From NCBI GenBank assembly GCA_014584315.1, contig JACTNA010000035.1, forward strand, positions 1-64,000: 64,000 nucleotides of DNA, in the 5' to 3' direction. This stretch comes from Planctomycetota bacterium. Its GTDB lineage: Bacteria; Planctomycetota; Phycisphaerae; Phycisphaerales; UBA1924. The position numbers and the translations under genes are program-made. Below the pieces are notes generated by a model, which saw nothing but the letters and a program-made list of their open reading frames with translations, was not told the DNA's origin and ran no database searches. Shown here one piece after another: positions 16,436 to 24,972 of this stretch. The stretch's first letter is position 1, and each line of letters begins with the position of its first letter.

Positions 16436-18205
16436 ATGGACGAAGTCCGGCGAGTCTTGGCGGTGGCGGGGCGGCGGCTGTTCCTGGTCCGGCTGCTGGC
16501 GTCGCTGACGGTGACGCTGACGGCCGCGTTGGGGACGGTGCTGGTGCTGCGCATCGCGGACAAACTGGTGATCCTCGGGCTGCCGTGGCTGTGGGTGTTC
16601 GCGGCGGCGATCGGGTCGGCGGTGGCGCTCGCGCTGGTGTGGTGCGCGGTGCGGCCGCTCGGGCACCTCGCGGTCGCGCGGGTGGTCGACGAGAGCGCGG
16701 GGCTTCGCCAGACGCTGAGCACCGCGCTGTGCGTCGAGCGGAGCGACGACCCGTGGTCGCGGGCGGTGGTCGAGAGCGCGGGCGAGACGGCCCGGCGCGT
16801 CGTGGTGCGGGATGCGGTGCCGATCGTCGGTCCGCGCACGTGGCCCGCGCCGGCGGTGATCGGGCTGGCGCTGGCGGTGGTCTGGTTCGTGATGCCGCAG
16901 TTCGACCTGCGCGGCGCGCTGGCGGCGGAGCGTGAGCGCGAGCAGAACGAGAAGGAGGTCGCGGAGGCGAAGGCGGATGAACTCCAGGCCGAGCAGAAGA
17001 TCCGCGAGTTGCTGGCGAAGTCGAACCTGGGCGACGGGCTGGGTGATGCGCTGGGCGACCGCGAGGCGGAGGTCGAGAAGCCGAAGACGGCCGAGGAGGT
17101 CCGGCGCGCGGCGATCCGCAAACTGACGAGCCTGACCGAGCGTCTGTCGGCCGAGCAGACCGGCGAGAAGGGGCAGAAACTCGACGCGCTGCGGGAGATG
17201 CTGCGGCAGTTGCGCACGCCCGGGCGCGGGCCGATGACGGAGATGTCGCGCGAACTGGCGAAGGGCAACTTCGACAAGGCGCGGCAGATGCTCGAGGAGA
17301 TGGCGGAGAAGATGGGCGACGGGAGCATGTCGCCCGAGGAGCGCGAGCAACTCAAGGCCCAACTGGAGAACCTGGCCAAGCAGATGCAGCAACTCGCCGA
17401 GCAGAAGACCGCGCTCGAGCAGGCGCTGCGTCAGGCCGGCATGAGCGGGGAGCAGGCCAAGCAGGCCGCGACCAACCCCGAGGCGCTCCAGCAGGCGCTG
17501 GAGAACATGCAGAACCTCACGCCCGAGCAGAAGCAGCAGTTGCAGCAGATGGCCGAGGCGGTGAGCAAGGCGTGCGAGTCGTGCAGCGGCATGGGCGAGG
17601 CGATGTCGAAGATGGCCCAGGGCATGGGTCAGGGCGGCATGAGCCAGGAGGGCATGGCGGGCATGGAGTCGCTGGCCGGCGCGCTGAGCGAGATGGAGAT
17701 GCTGTCGCAGGAGATGGGCGGCGTGAACGCGGCGATGTCGGAGGCGATGGCGCAACTGAACAAACTGGGCCAGTCGCTCGGCGAGTGCGAGTGGGGCCAG
17801 TGCTCGGGCACCGGGATGGTCGGGTTGACCGGGCAGTGGCGCCCCGGCTCGCAGATGGGGCAGGGCATGGGGTCCGGCGGTCCGGGCCAGGGCAACGGCG
17901 ACGGGCCGGAGGAAGAGGCCGCGGACTTCATGGTCAATCGCGTGAAGGCGAAGGTCCACACGACCGCGGGGCCGATCATCGGGTCGCGGCTGGTGGAGGG
18001 CGACTCGGTGAAGGGCGAGGCGCTGGCGGAGTTCGCGACCGCGGTCGAGGTCTCGTCGCAGGAGGCCGCCGAGGCGCTCCAGACGATGCAGGTGCCGCGT
18101 GAGTATCACGGCGCGGTGAAGCACTACTTCGGCACGCTCGAGGAGCGCGTCCGCGCCGAGCGTGCGAAGAAGGAGGCGGGCGGAGATGGCGGAAGCAACA
18201 AGTAG
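16436..18205 (+). CDS. Membrane coiled-coil protein with two DnaJ-like CxxCxGxG motifs
   Basis: A 589-residue protein with three N-terminal hydrophobic segments (about 20-40, 45-70, 140-158) followed by a long Glu/Gln/Met-rich helical region (about 165-420, e.g. MAEKMGDGSMSPEEREQLK). Residues 380-387 read CESCSGMG, an exact CxxCxGxG motif, and residues 451-460 read CEWGQCSGTG, a looser version with four residues between the cysteines. A Gly/Gln linker and a C-terminal domain (VKAKVHTTAGPIIGSRLVEG to REYHGAVKHYFGTL) follow. The overall plan resembles the DUF4175-type proteins found near BatA/MoxR genes, but no such genes are here. AAGGAG precedes the start. It overlaps the solute-binding protein gene by 20 nt. 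Function unknown. Confidence 0.75.
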   Translation: MDEVRRVLAVAGRRLFLVRLLASLTVTLTAALGTVLVLRIADKLVILGLPWLWVFAAAIGSAVALALVWCAVRPLGHLAVARVVDESAGLRQTLSTALCVERSDDPWSRAVVESAGETARRVVVRDAVPIVGPRTWPAPAVIGLALAVVWFVMPQFDLRGALAAEREREQNEKEVAEAKADELQAEQKIRELLAKSNLGDGLGDALGDREAEVEKPKTAEEVRRAAIRKLTSLTERLSAEQTGEKGQKLDALREMLRQLRTPGRGPMTEMSRELAKGNFDKARQMLEEMAEKMGDGSMSPEEREQLKAQLENLAKQMQQLAEQKTALEQALRQAGMSGEQAKQAATNPEALQQALENMQNLTPEQKQQLQQMAEAVSKACESCSGMGEAMSKMAQGMGQGGMSQEGMAGMESLAGALSEMEMLSQEMGGVNAAMSEAMAQLNKLGQSLGECEWGQCSGTGMVGLTGQWRPGSQMGQGMGSGGPGQGNGDGPEEEAADFMVNRVKAKVHTTAGPIIGSRLVEGDSVKGEALAEFATAVEVSSQEAAEALQTMQVPREYHGAVKHYFGTLEERVRAERAKKEAGGDGGSNK

Positions 18206-19283
18206 CGCGCTCGCTCCCCGCCGTGCCGGTCTGTTCCTGCTGCTCGGGTTGATGACGGTGGCGCTGTGCGCCTGCTCGCGCGAGGGCGGGGGCGGGGGCG
18301 ACGCGGGCGGCGCGACGGTCGTGCTCTATTCATCCGCCGACGACTTCGTGCTGCGCGAGATGGTCGAAGCGTTCGAGTCCGAGACCGGCGTGCGCGTGCG
18401 CCTGCTGGGCGACACCGAGGCGACGAAGACGACCGGCCTGGTGCAGCGGCTGCTCTCGGAGAAAGACAGCCCGCGCGCCGACGTCTGGTGGTCCAGCGAG
18501 CCGTTCGGCACGATCCGTCTGGCGCGCGAAGGGCTGTTCGAGCCGGCGACCGGCGTCGAGACCGGCGTGCAGGGCGGCTGGCCGGTCGTCGCCAAGGACG
18601 GCACGTGGCTGGGCTTCGCGTCGCGGGCGAGGGTCATCGCGTACCACACGGGGCGCGTGGGCGAGGACGATGCGCCGCGCACCCTCCGCGAGTTGACGGA
18701 CGCGAAGTGGCGTGGTCGCGTCGGCATCGCGCGGCCCGAGTTCGGCACGACGCGCGGGCACTTCGGCGCGCTCGTCGAGGCGTGCGGCGTCGAGGCGTTC
18801 GAGGCGTGGCTCGCGGCCATGAAGGCCAACGGCGTGCGGCTCTACAGCGGGAACGCCTCGGCGGTGCGGGGCATCGCGGACGGCGAGATCGACGTCTGCC
18901 TCACCGACACCGACGATGTCTGGGTGGCGCAGCGCAACGGCTGGCCCGTCGGACTTGTCTACGAAGCGCCGGACGAGCCGGGCGCGACGGTCGAGGGCCT
19001 GCCCAGTTTCGGCCCGCTCCTGATGCCGAACACGGTCGCGCTCGTGCGCGGCGGCCCAGGCAGCCCCGCGGCGCGCACGACGCTGGTCGAGTTCCTGCTC
19101 AGCGAACGGGGCGAGCGCATCCTCGCCGAGAGCGACTCGGGCAACATCCCGCTCCGTCCGGGCCTCGCGGCGGCGTACCCCCGGTTCGAGGTGCCCTCGC
19201 CCTGGGTGGTGGACTACGAGGCCGTCGCCGACGCGGACGAGGCGACGATGGACGCCTGCCGGCGCGTGCTCGGGGGGGGGTGA
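18186..19283 (+). CDS. Extracellular solute-binding lipoprotein, iron(III)/Fbp-like
   Basis: A 365-residue periplasmic binding protein. The N-terminal lipoprotein signal is LFLLLGLMTVALCAC, followed by a Gly linker. The mature part begins TVVLYSSADDFVLREMVEAFE, the typical first strand and helix of ABC iron(III)/thiamine/putrescine-like binding proteins, with RADVWWSSEPFGTIRL, TWLGFASRARVIAYH and DVCLTDTDDVWVAQRNGWPV completing cluster D/F-like features. The ATG at 18186 follows AAGGAGG at good spacing and is preferred over the GTG at 18162. No permease or ATPase gene is adjacent; it is cotranscribed with the coiled-coil gene, which it overlaps by 20 nt. The ligand is unknown. Confidence 0.82.
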   Translation: MAEATSSALAPRRAGLFLLLGLMTVALCACSREGGGGGDAGGATVVLYSSADDFVLREMVEAFESETGVRVRLLGDTEATKTTGLVQRLLSEKDSPRADVWWSSEPFGTIRLAREGLFEPATGVETGVQGGWPVVAKDGTWLGFASRARVIAYHTGRVGEDDAPRTLRELTDAKWRGRVGIARPEFGTTRGHFGALVEACGVEAFEAWLAAMKANGVRLYSGNASAVRGIADGEIDVCLTDTDDVWVAQRNGWPVGLVYEAPDEPGATVEGLPSFGPLLMPNTVALVRGGPGSPAARTTLVEFLLSERGERILAESDSGNIPLRPGLAAAYPRFEVPSPWVVDYEAVADADEATMDACRRVLGGG

Positions 19284-19284
19284 C

Positions 19285-19313
19285 CGAGCGGTCCGAGAAG
19301 GCCGGACCGCTCG
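19285..19313 (+). terminator. Strong hairpin right after the stop at 19283
   Basis: GAGCGGTCCG (19286-19295) pairs perfectly with CGGACCGCTC (19303-19312), and one more G-C pair extends the stem to 11 bp with a 7-nt loop. No U-tract follows, as is common in GC-rich genomes. Confidence 0.6.
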
Positions 19314-19421
19314 CGCGGTCGGGCGGGTCGTGCCGGTGAAGCGGGCGCGATCGCCGGGGCGGCATCCGAGCGGCGCCCGGCCCGTGACCCGGGTTCGGAC
19401 GGTGTCCGATAGGTCGGGCGG

Positions 19422-20831
19422 ATGGAAGCGCACGCGATCGGGTCGAGGCTCTTGCCGCGGTTCAGGACGCGGCGATCGATGCTGCTGGCGATTCTCGCCG
19501 TGCAGGCGGCGGTGATGTCGGCCGGGCTGGTGCTGACGTTCGTGCAGGTCCGGCACATGACGGCCAAGGCGATGCAGCGCGTGGTCCTGGACACGAACGT
19601 CGGACTCGCCGAGCGCTTCGCGCACGAACTGGAGCGGGTGAGCGACGGCTCGCTCGAGTACGGCTCCGCGGCGTGGCAGCGTGTGCAGGACCGCGTCGAG
19701 ACGCTCGAACTGCCGGGCGGCGGGTACGTCTGCCTGCTGGACGCCGAGGGGTACGTGCTCTGCCATCCCGAGATGCGGCGCAGCCCGACGCTCCGCCGGA
19801 CCAACCTCTCCGACCGGCGTGTGACATTGGCGGAAGGCGATTCGGTCCGGCTTGGCGGCGCCCCGCACGCCGAGACGCTCGCGGGCAGGATGGGCGTGCC
19901 GTTCGACGGGACGCACTACGTGGCGACGCGGCAGGTCCCCGGCCTCGGGGCGAGGCTGATCGTGCATCAGCCCGAGTCGGGGATGGTGAGCCTGCTCTCG
20001 GCGGCGACGATGCCGATCGTCCTCGGCGGCGCGCTGCGGATCGGGCTTGTGCTCGCCCTGACCGCGGCCTGCTCCGTCCTGGTCATCCGCCGCTACGAGT
20101 GCCAACTGGAAGACGTGAACCGGAGGCTCGAGGACGAGATCGAGCGACGGACGGCGCACGGGCTGGCGACGCGGAACGCGCTGATCTTCGGGCTGGCGAA
20201 ACTGGCGGACTGCCGCGACTGCGACACGGGGCTGCACCTCGAGCGCATCCAGTCGTACAGCCGGGTGCTGGCGGAGCGGCTTCGGGGGCGGTGCCCCGAG
20301 ATCGACGACGCCTGGATCGCCAACCTCGAGATCGCGTCGAGCATGCACGACATCGGCAAGGTGGGGCTGCCGGACGAGATCCTGCTCAAGCCGGGGCGGT
20401 TCACGCCGGCCGAGCGGAAGGTGATGGAGACGCACCCGGTGATCGGGGCGGACACGCTGATCGCCGTCCGGCGGCGCATGGGGGACGACGACCTGCTGAA
20501 CATGAGCATCCAGGTCGCGCTCCAGCACCACGAGCGGTGGGACGGCTCGGGCTACCCGCTCGGGCTGGCGGGCGAGGACATCGCGTTGGCGGCGCGGATC
20601 GTCGCGCTGGCGGACTTCTACGACGCCGTGACCTCCAAGCGCGTCTACAAGGACGCGATGTCGCACGAGGAGTGCGTGCGGCTGATCGTCGAAGGGCGCG
20701 GCACGCACTTCGACCCGATGGTGGTCGATGCCTTCCTCGCCTCGATCGACGCCTTCAGGGAGATCAGGCGCGCGATGAACCCGCACCCCGGCGAGTCCGA
20801 GGGGGGACCGGCCATCCGTCGCGCCGCGTGA
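19422..20831 (+). CDS. HD-GYP c-di-GMP phosphodiesterase with periplasmic sensor domain
   Basis: A 469-residue sensor enzyme. TM1 is at about 21-45, a Cache-like periplasmic domain at about 50-185 (GGGYVCLLDAEGYVLCHPE), TM2 at about 190-215. The cytoplasmic HD-GYP domain at about 245-455 contains SSMHDIGKVGLPDEILLKPG (HD diad and Lys), METHPVIGADTL, HHERWDGSGYP (the GYP loop) and ALADFYDAVTSKRVYKDA. HD-GYP enzymes hydrolyse c-di-GMP to pGpG or GMP in response to their sensor. All expected metal-binding residues seem present, so it is probably active. It stands alone; a hairpin at 20839-20861 separates it from the convergent dehydrogenase gene. Confidence 0.92.
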   Translation: MEAHAIGSRLLPRFRTRRSMLLAILAVQAAVMSAGLVLTFVQVRHMTAKAMQRVVLDTNVGLAERFAHELERVSDGSLEYGSAAWQRVQDRVETLELPGGGYVCLLDAEGYVLCHPEMRRSPTLRRTNLSDRRVTLAEGDSVRLGGAPHAETLAGRMGVPFDGTHYVATRQVPGLGARLIVHQPESGMVSLLSAATMPIVLGGALRIGLVLALTAACSVLVIRRYECQLEDVNRRLEDEIERRTAHGLATRNALIFGLAKLADCRDCDTGLHLERIQSYSRVLAERLRGRCPEIDDAWIANLEIASSMHDIGKVGLPDEILLKPGRFTPAERKVMETHPVIGADTLIAVRRRMGDDDLLNMSIQVALQHHERWDGSGYPLGLAGEDIALAARIVALADFYDAVTSKRVYKDAMSHEECVRLIVEGRGTHFDPMVVDAFLASIDAFREIRRAMNPHPGESEGGPAIRRAA

Positions 20832-20838
20832 GCGTCCC

Positions 20839-20861
20839 CCCGTGCCGGCGTCCGTCACGGG
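20839..20861. terminator. Small hairpin between convergent genes
   Basis: CCCGTG (20839-20844) pairs with CACGGG (20856-20861). It overlaps the minus-strand stop codon and could serve both directions. The stem is only 6 bp, so support is modest. Confidence 0.35.
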
Positions 20862-22243
20862 CAGCCGATGTTCCAGGTGTTGAGATAGAAGAGGAAGTCG
20901 AGCGTGTTCGTCTCGCCGTCGTTGTTGAAGTCGGCGACGGGATCGCCGCCGGTGTAGGCGTTGAGGAACATGAGGAAGTCGATGGTGTTGACGAGGCCGT
21001 CGCCGTTGAGGTCGACGGGGCAGCGGGGCTTGATGCGGAAGATCTCGCCGCCGTTGAGGTCGCAGATGTAGAGTTCGCCGCGGGCGTCCTCGCCGAAGGA
21101 GGAGACGGAGGCGATGCCGCCCACGTCGGGGACGAGTTCCCCTTCGCGCGACGTCAGGTCCGTGACCTGGCCGCTCTCGTAGCGGAGCGACCAGACGCGG
21201 TTGGAGCAGAAGTCGGCGAAGAAGTAGGCGCCGCGCAGGTGGGGCATGGTGGCGCCGCGGTAGACGTACCCGCCGGTGACGGAGCAGTTCCCGCCGGCGT
21301 GCGAGAAGGCGTGGATGGGGAGGGTGAGCGAAGGGTGGTTGCAGGTACACCCGTCGAGGCCGGTGCAGGCGAAGCCCTCCATGCAGCGCCAGCCGTAGTT
21401 CTCGCCGCCCGCGCTGTCGGCGGGCTGGACGTTGATCTCCTCCCAGGCGTTCTGTCCGACGTCGGCGATCCAGAAGTCGCCGGTGTCGCGGTCGAAGGAG
21501 CAGCGCCACGGGTTGCGCAGGCCGTAGGCCCAGATCTCGTCGTCGCCGGTGATGCCGACGAAGGGGTTGTCGGCGGGGATGGCGTAGTTTCGGTTGGGGT
21601 CGCCGGGGAAGTCGTCGGCGTTCACGTCAAGACGGAGCGTCTTGCCGAGGAGGTTGTCGGTGATGTCCTGCGCATTGCCGCCCGGACTGTGGCCGGTGCC
21701 CTGGTCGTTCGCGCCGCCGCCGTCGCCGGTGGGGATGTAGAGGTAGCCGTCCGGGCCGAAGCCGATCCACCCGCCGTTGTGGTTGGACTGCGGCTGGGCG
21801 TAGGTGATGATCGGGAAGGCGGAAGCCGGGTCGGCGACGTTGGGGTCGTCGGAGACCTTGTACTGAACCACCCACGAGGCGTTCGTGCCCGAGGCGGTGT
21901 AGTTGACGTAGAAGAGGCCGTTGTTCGCGTAGTCGGGGTGGAAGGCGAGGCCGAGGAGGCCCTGCTCGCTGCCGGTGGCGACGCCTGTAACGGAGAGGAA
22001 CGGCGTGGCGAGGAGCGTGTTGGTGGCGAGGTCGTAGATGCGCACGCGCCCCGTGGAGCCGGAGCGCTGCTCGACGATGAAGACACGCTTGAAGTCGCCC
22101 GGCGCGTGGGTAACGAGCACGGGGCGCGCCAAGCCCGTCGCGATGCGCTCCGAGGTGAGCGTGAGTTGTGCGCTCGCCGCCGCGGCGCCGAGGGCGAGCG
22201 AGGCGAGAGCGATCATGGCAGCGGGCGTGCGAGAACGATGCAT
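20855..22243 (-). CDS. Secreted PQQ-type sugar dehydrogenase with C-terminal dockerin-like repeat
   Basis: A 462-residue exported protein. The signal peptide is at about 1-25 (AMIALASLALGAAAASAQ). The six-bladed glucose/sorbosone dehydrogenase propeller follows: VTHAPGDFKRVFIVEQ, LLGLAFHPDYANNGLFYVNY, GPDGYLYIPTGDGGG, DEIWAYGLRNPWRCSFD and IADVGQNAWEEINV are family landmarks including the catalytic-His region. The last ~55 residues (after RIKPRCPVD) hold two calcium-loop repeats, LNGDGLVNTIDFLMF and FNNDGETNTLDFLFYLNTW, the GC-type dockerin-like tail of Phycisphaerae secreted proteins. The start is supported by GGGAGG. It likely oxidises aldoses in the periplasm or outside; the acceptor is unknown. 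It faces the kinase gene across a 203-nt intergenic region. Confidence 0.88.
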   Translation of the reverse strand: MHRSRTPAAMIALASLALGAAAASAQLTLTSERIATGLARPVLVTHAPGDFKRVFIVEQRSGSTGRVRIYDLATNTLLATPFLSVTGVATGSEQGLLGLAFHPDYANNGLFYVNYTASGTNASWVVQYKVSDDPNVADPASAFPIITYAQPQSNHNGGWIGFGPDGYLYIPTGDGGGANDQGTGHSPGGNAQDITDNLLGKTLRLDVNADDFPGDPNRNYAIPADNPFVGITGDDEIWAYGLRNPWRCSFDRDTGDFWIADVGQNAWEEINVQPADSAGGENYGWRCMEGFACTGLDGCTCNHPSLTLPIHAFSHAGGNCSVTGGYVYRGATMPHLRGAYFFADFCSNRVWSLRYESGQVTDLTSREGELVPDVGGIASVSSFGEDARGELYICDLNGGEIFRIKPRCPVDLNGDGLVNTIDFLMFLNAYTGGDPVADFNNDGETNTLDFLFYLNTWNIGCP

Positions 22244-22432
22244 GATGAACCTCCCGGAATGCCGGCCGGGGCGTGCGTCCCGGCCGCGTGAGTACGGATC
22301 GACCATCGATGGGGGTGAACCCAGCCTCCGGGGCGATTGTCCTCGGGCACGGGGCCTGATGCCAGCAAGAACCGGGCGAGATGCGCCGGTTTGGGGGTTC
22401 TCCCGTGGGGCATTGGCCAGAATCGGCCCCCC

Positions 22433-22438
22433 TACACT
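22433..22438 (+). promoter_or_regulatory. -10-like TACACT 8 nt before the start at 22447
   Basis: TACACT ends 8 nt before the ATG of the kinase gene with no Shine-Dalgarno between, fitting a leaderless transcript. Confidence 0.55.
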
Positions 22439-22446
22439 CCGCGCCG

Positions 22447-24954
22447 ATGGGTACCGACGACCCGACACTCGACGCGACGGCTCCGGCGAGCGTCCCGGCC
22501 CCGCTGCCGGCGGACGCGCCGCGCGCGGTCGGGCCGTACCGGGTGCTCCAGGCGCTGGGCGAGGGCGGGTTCGGGACGGTCTACCTGGCCGAGCAGGACG
22601 CCCCGGTTCGCCGACGGGTTGCGCTGAAGGTGCTCAAGCCGGGGATGGACTCCAAGTCTGTGATCGCCCGCTTCGAGGCGGAGCGGCAGGCGCTGGCGCT
22701 GATGGACCACCCGGGCGTGGCCAAGGTGTATGACGCGGGCACGACGCCGGAGGGGCGGCCGTACTTCGCGATGGAGCACGTGCGCGGCGACCCGATCCAC
22801 GTCTTTTGCGAGCACGAGCGGCTGGGCGTCGAGGAGCGCGTGCGCTTGATGATCCAGGTCTGCGAGGCGGTGCAGCACGCGCACATGAAGGGCGTGATCC
22901 ACCGCGACCTCAAGCCGGGGAACGTGCTGGTGTCGCTGGTGGACGGACGGCCCGCGCCGAAGGTGATCGACTTCGGCGTCGCCAAGGCCGTCTCGCAGCG
23001 GCTGACGGACTCGACCGTCTACACCGAGATCGGGCAGTTGATCGGGACGCCGGAGTACATGAGCCCCGAGCAGGCGCGCGGCGGTTCGGACGTGGACACG
23101 CGGGCCGACGTGTACTCGCTGGGTGCGATCCTGTACGAGTTGCTCACGGGCGAGCCGCCGCTGGACTCGGCGCGGCTGCGCGCGGGCGGGTACGCGGGCG
23201 TGTCGCGGGCGATCGACGAGTTGGAGCCGGTGCGCCCGAGCGAGCGGCTCACGCGCGGGTTGACCACCGCGCGCCCGCGGCTCGAGAGCGATCCGGCGAC
23301 GGCGGCGCGGCGCCTGCGCGGCGACCTCGACTGGATCGTGATGCGCAGCCTCGAGAAAGACCGCGTGCGGCGCTACGACGGGGCGAGCGCACTGGCGCGC
23401 GACCTGGAGCGGTACCTGCGCGACGAGCCGGTCGAGGCCGGGCCGCCCACCGCCGCGTACCGGCTGTCGAAGTTCCTCCGTCGCCATCGGGGGGGCGTGC
23501 TGGCGGCGTCGGCCGTGGCTTCCGCGCTGCTGCTGGGCGTGGCGGGCACGACGGCGGGGTTCCTGTGGGCGTTGCGCGAGCGGGACCGCGCCGCGGAGCG
23601 GGCGATCGCGGAGAGCGAGGCCAAGGAGGAGTCCGAAGCGGTGGTGTCGTTCCTGTCGGAGATGCTCTCGTCGGTCGACCCGGAGGAGCGCGGGCGCGAC
23701 GTGACGGTGCGCGAGGTGCTCGACTCGGCGTCCGGATCGCTCCAGCAGCGTTTCGCGGAGCGGCCGATGGTCGAGGCGCGGCTGCGGCACGTCATCGCCA
23801 ACTCGTTCCGTGCGCTCGGCAGGCTTCCGGAGGCCGAAGAGCACCTGACCCGCGTCTACGAGATGCGACGCGCGACCCTCGGCGACGATCACGCCGAGAC
23901 GCTCCGCGCGCTGGCGAACCTCGCCGGGCTGCGCACGGAGCAGGGGCGGTACGGCGACGCGGCGGCGCTCGGCGAGCGCGCGGTCGAGGGGATGCGCCGG
24001 ACCCTGGGCGACGACCACCGGATGACACTCGGCGCGATGAACAACCTGGCCATGGCGCTGCGGCACACCGACCGACGCGCCGAGGCGGAGGCGATCCTGC
24101 GGCGAGTCCACGAAGGCCAGCGCCGCACGCTCGGCCCGACGCACCCGGAGACGCTCGGATCGCTCACGAACCTGGCCGCGCTGCTCGACGACCTGCGCCG
24201 GCACTCGGACGCCGTCGCGATCCTGGAGGAGGCGCTCGAAGCATGGCGTACGGCCCACGGCGAGGACCACCCCGGCACGCTCTTCGCCGCGCACGAACTG
24301 GGCATGTCGCTGCTGGCGACGGGGCGCGTGCCGGAGGCGGAACACCTCCTGCGCCGCGTCGTCGCGGGACGCGAGCGCGTGCTCGGCGAAGCGCACCCGG
24401 ACACGCTGGGGGCCGCGTCGAACCTGGGGTTCGTCCTCTCCCGGACGGATCGCGCCGACGAGGCGGAGTCGTTGTACAGGCGCAGCCTCGCCGCGGCGCG
24501 GCGCGTGCTGGGTGATGCGCACCCCGCCACCCTCACGACCGCGATGAACCTCTTGACGCTCTACGAGTCGATCGGATGGCCCGACCGCTCGCGGGCCGAC
24601 GTCGAGCGGACCATGGAGGTCATGGCTCGATTCGCCCAGCGGCCCGACGCGAGCGCGGACACGCTGAACTCGTGCGCGTGGTACATGCTGACGGTCGAGC
24701 CGGAGAGCGCACGCGACCCCGCGGCCGCCCTGCGCGCCGCGGATCGAGCCTGCCGCGCCGAGCGCAACGCGGGCGGCGCGAATCTCTGGATGTACCTCGA
24801 CACGCTGGCGAAGGCCCTGCACGCGACCGGCGACGCGCCCGGCGCGGCCGCCGTCCAGCGCGAGGCCGTCTCGCTCATCCCGCCGCACGGGGAGCGGTAC
24901 CGGGGCGAGATGGAACAGCGGCTGGGGGAGTACGAACAGGCTGGGGGCGGGTGA
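22447..24954 (+). CDS. Ser/Thr protein kinase with transmembrane segment and TPR array
   Basis: An 835-residue Hanks-type kinase. The kinase domain spans about 30-320: Gly-loop [12 protein letters not shown], catalytic Lys in RRVALKVLK, catalytic loop [12 protein letters not shown], magnesium motif VIDFGVAK and activation-segment end [11 protein letters not shown] are all intact, so it should be active. One membrane helix follows ([27 protein letters not shown], about 352-378). The C-terminal half has about seven TPRs of the ~42-residue TPR_10/12 type (repeated [19 protein letters not shown]). This is the typical planctomycete kinase-TPR architecture for signalling or scaffolding. The earlier in-frame ATG at 22381 was rejected because TACACT lies 8 nt before 22447. 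Confidence 0.92.
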   Translation: MGTDDPTLDATAPASVPAPLPADAPRAVGPYRVLQALGEGGFGTVYLAEQDAPVRRRVALKVLKPGMDSKSVIARFEAERQALALMDHPGVAKVYDAGTTPEGRPYFAMEHVRGDPIHVFCEHERLGVEERVRLMIQVCEAVQHAHMKGVIHRDLKPGNVLVSLVDGRPAPKVIDFGVAKAVSQRLTDSTVYTEIGQLIGTPEYMSPEQARGGSDVDTRADVYSLGAILYELLTGEPPLDSARLRAGGYAGVSRAIDELEPVRPSERLTRGLTTARPRLESDPATAARRLRGDLDWIVMRSLEKDRVRRYDGASALARDLERYLRDEPVEAGPPTAAYRLSKFLRRHRGGVLAASAVASALLLGVAGTTAGFLWALRERDRAAERAIAESEAKEESEAVVSFLSEMLSSVDPEERGRDVTVREVLDSASGSLQQRFAERPMVEARLRHVIANSFRALGRLPEAEEHLTRVYEMRRATLGDDHAETLRALANLAGLRTEQGRYGDAAALGERAVEGMRRTLGDDHRMTLGAMNNLAMALRHTDRRAEAEAILRRVHEGQRRTLGPTHPETLGSLTNLAALLDDLRRHSDAVAILEEALEAWRTAHGEDHPGTLFAAHELGMSLLATGRVPEAEHLLRRVVAGRERVLGEAHPDTLGAASNLGFVLSRTDRADEAESLYRRSLAAARRVLGDAHPATLTTAMNLLTLYESIGWPDRSRADVERTMEVMARFAQRPDASADTLNSCAWYMLTVEPESARDPAAALRAADRACRAERNAGGANLWMYLDTLAKALHATGDAPGAAAVQREAVSLIPPHGERYRGEMEQRLGEYEQAGGG

Positions 24955-24972
24955 CGCCGCCGCGAGCGCGGG

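Noticed and set aside
18162..18185. GTG start at 18162 for the solute-binding protein
   Set aside because: It puts eight Arg-rich residues before the signal peptide; AAGGAGG is correctly spaced for the ATG at 18186.
18330..21509. A 1059-aa open frame on the minus strand across the solute-binding and HD-GYP genes
   Set aside because: It is antisense to two well-supported genes, its translation is His/Arg/Pro-rich low complexity, and it has no domain. High GC keeps such frames open.
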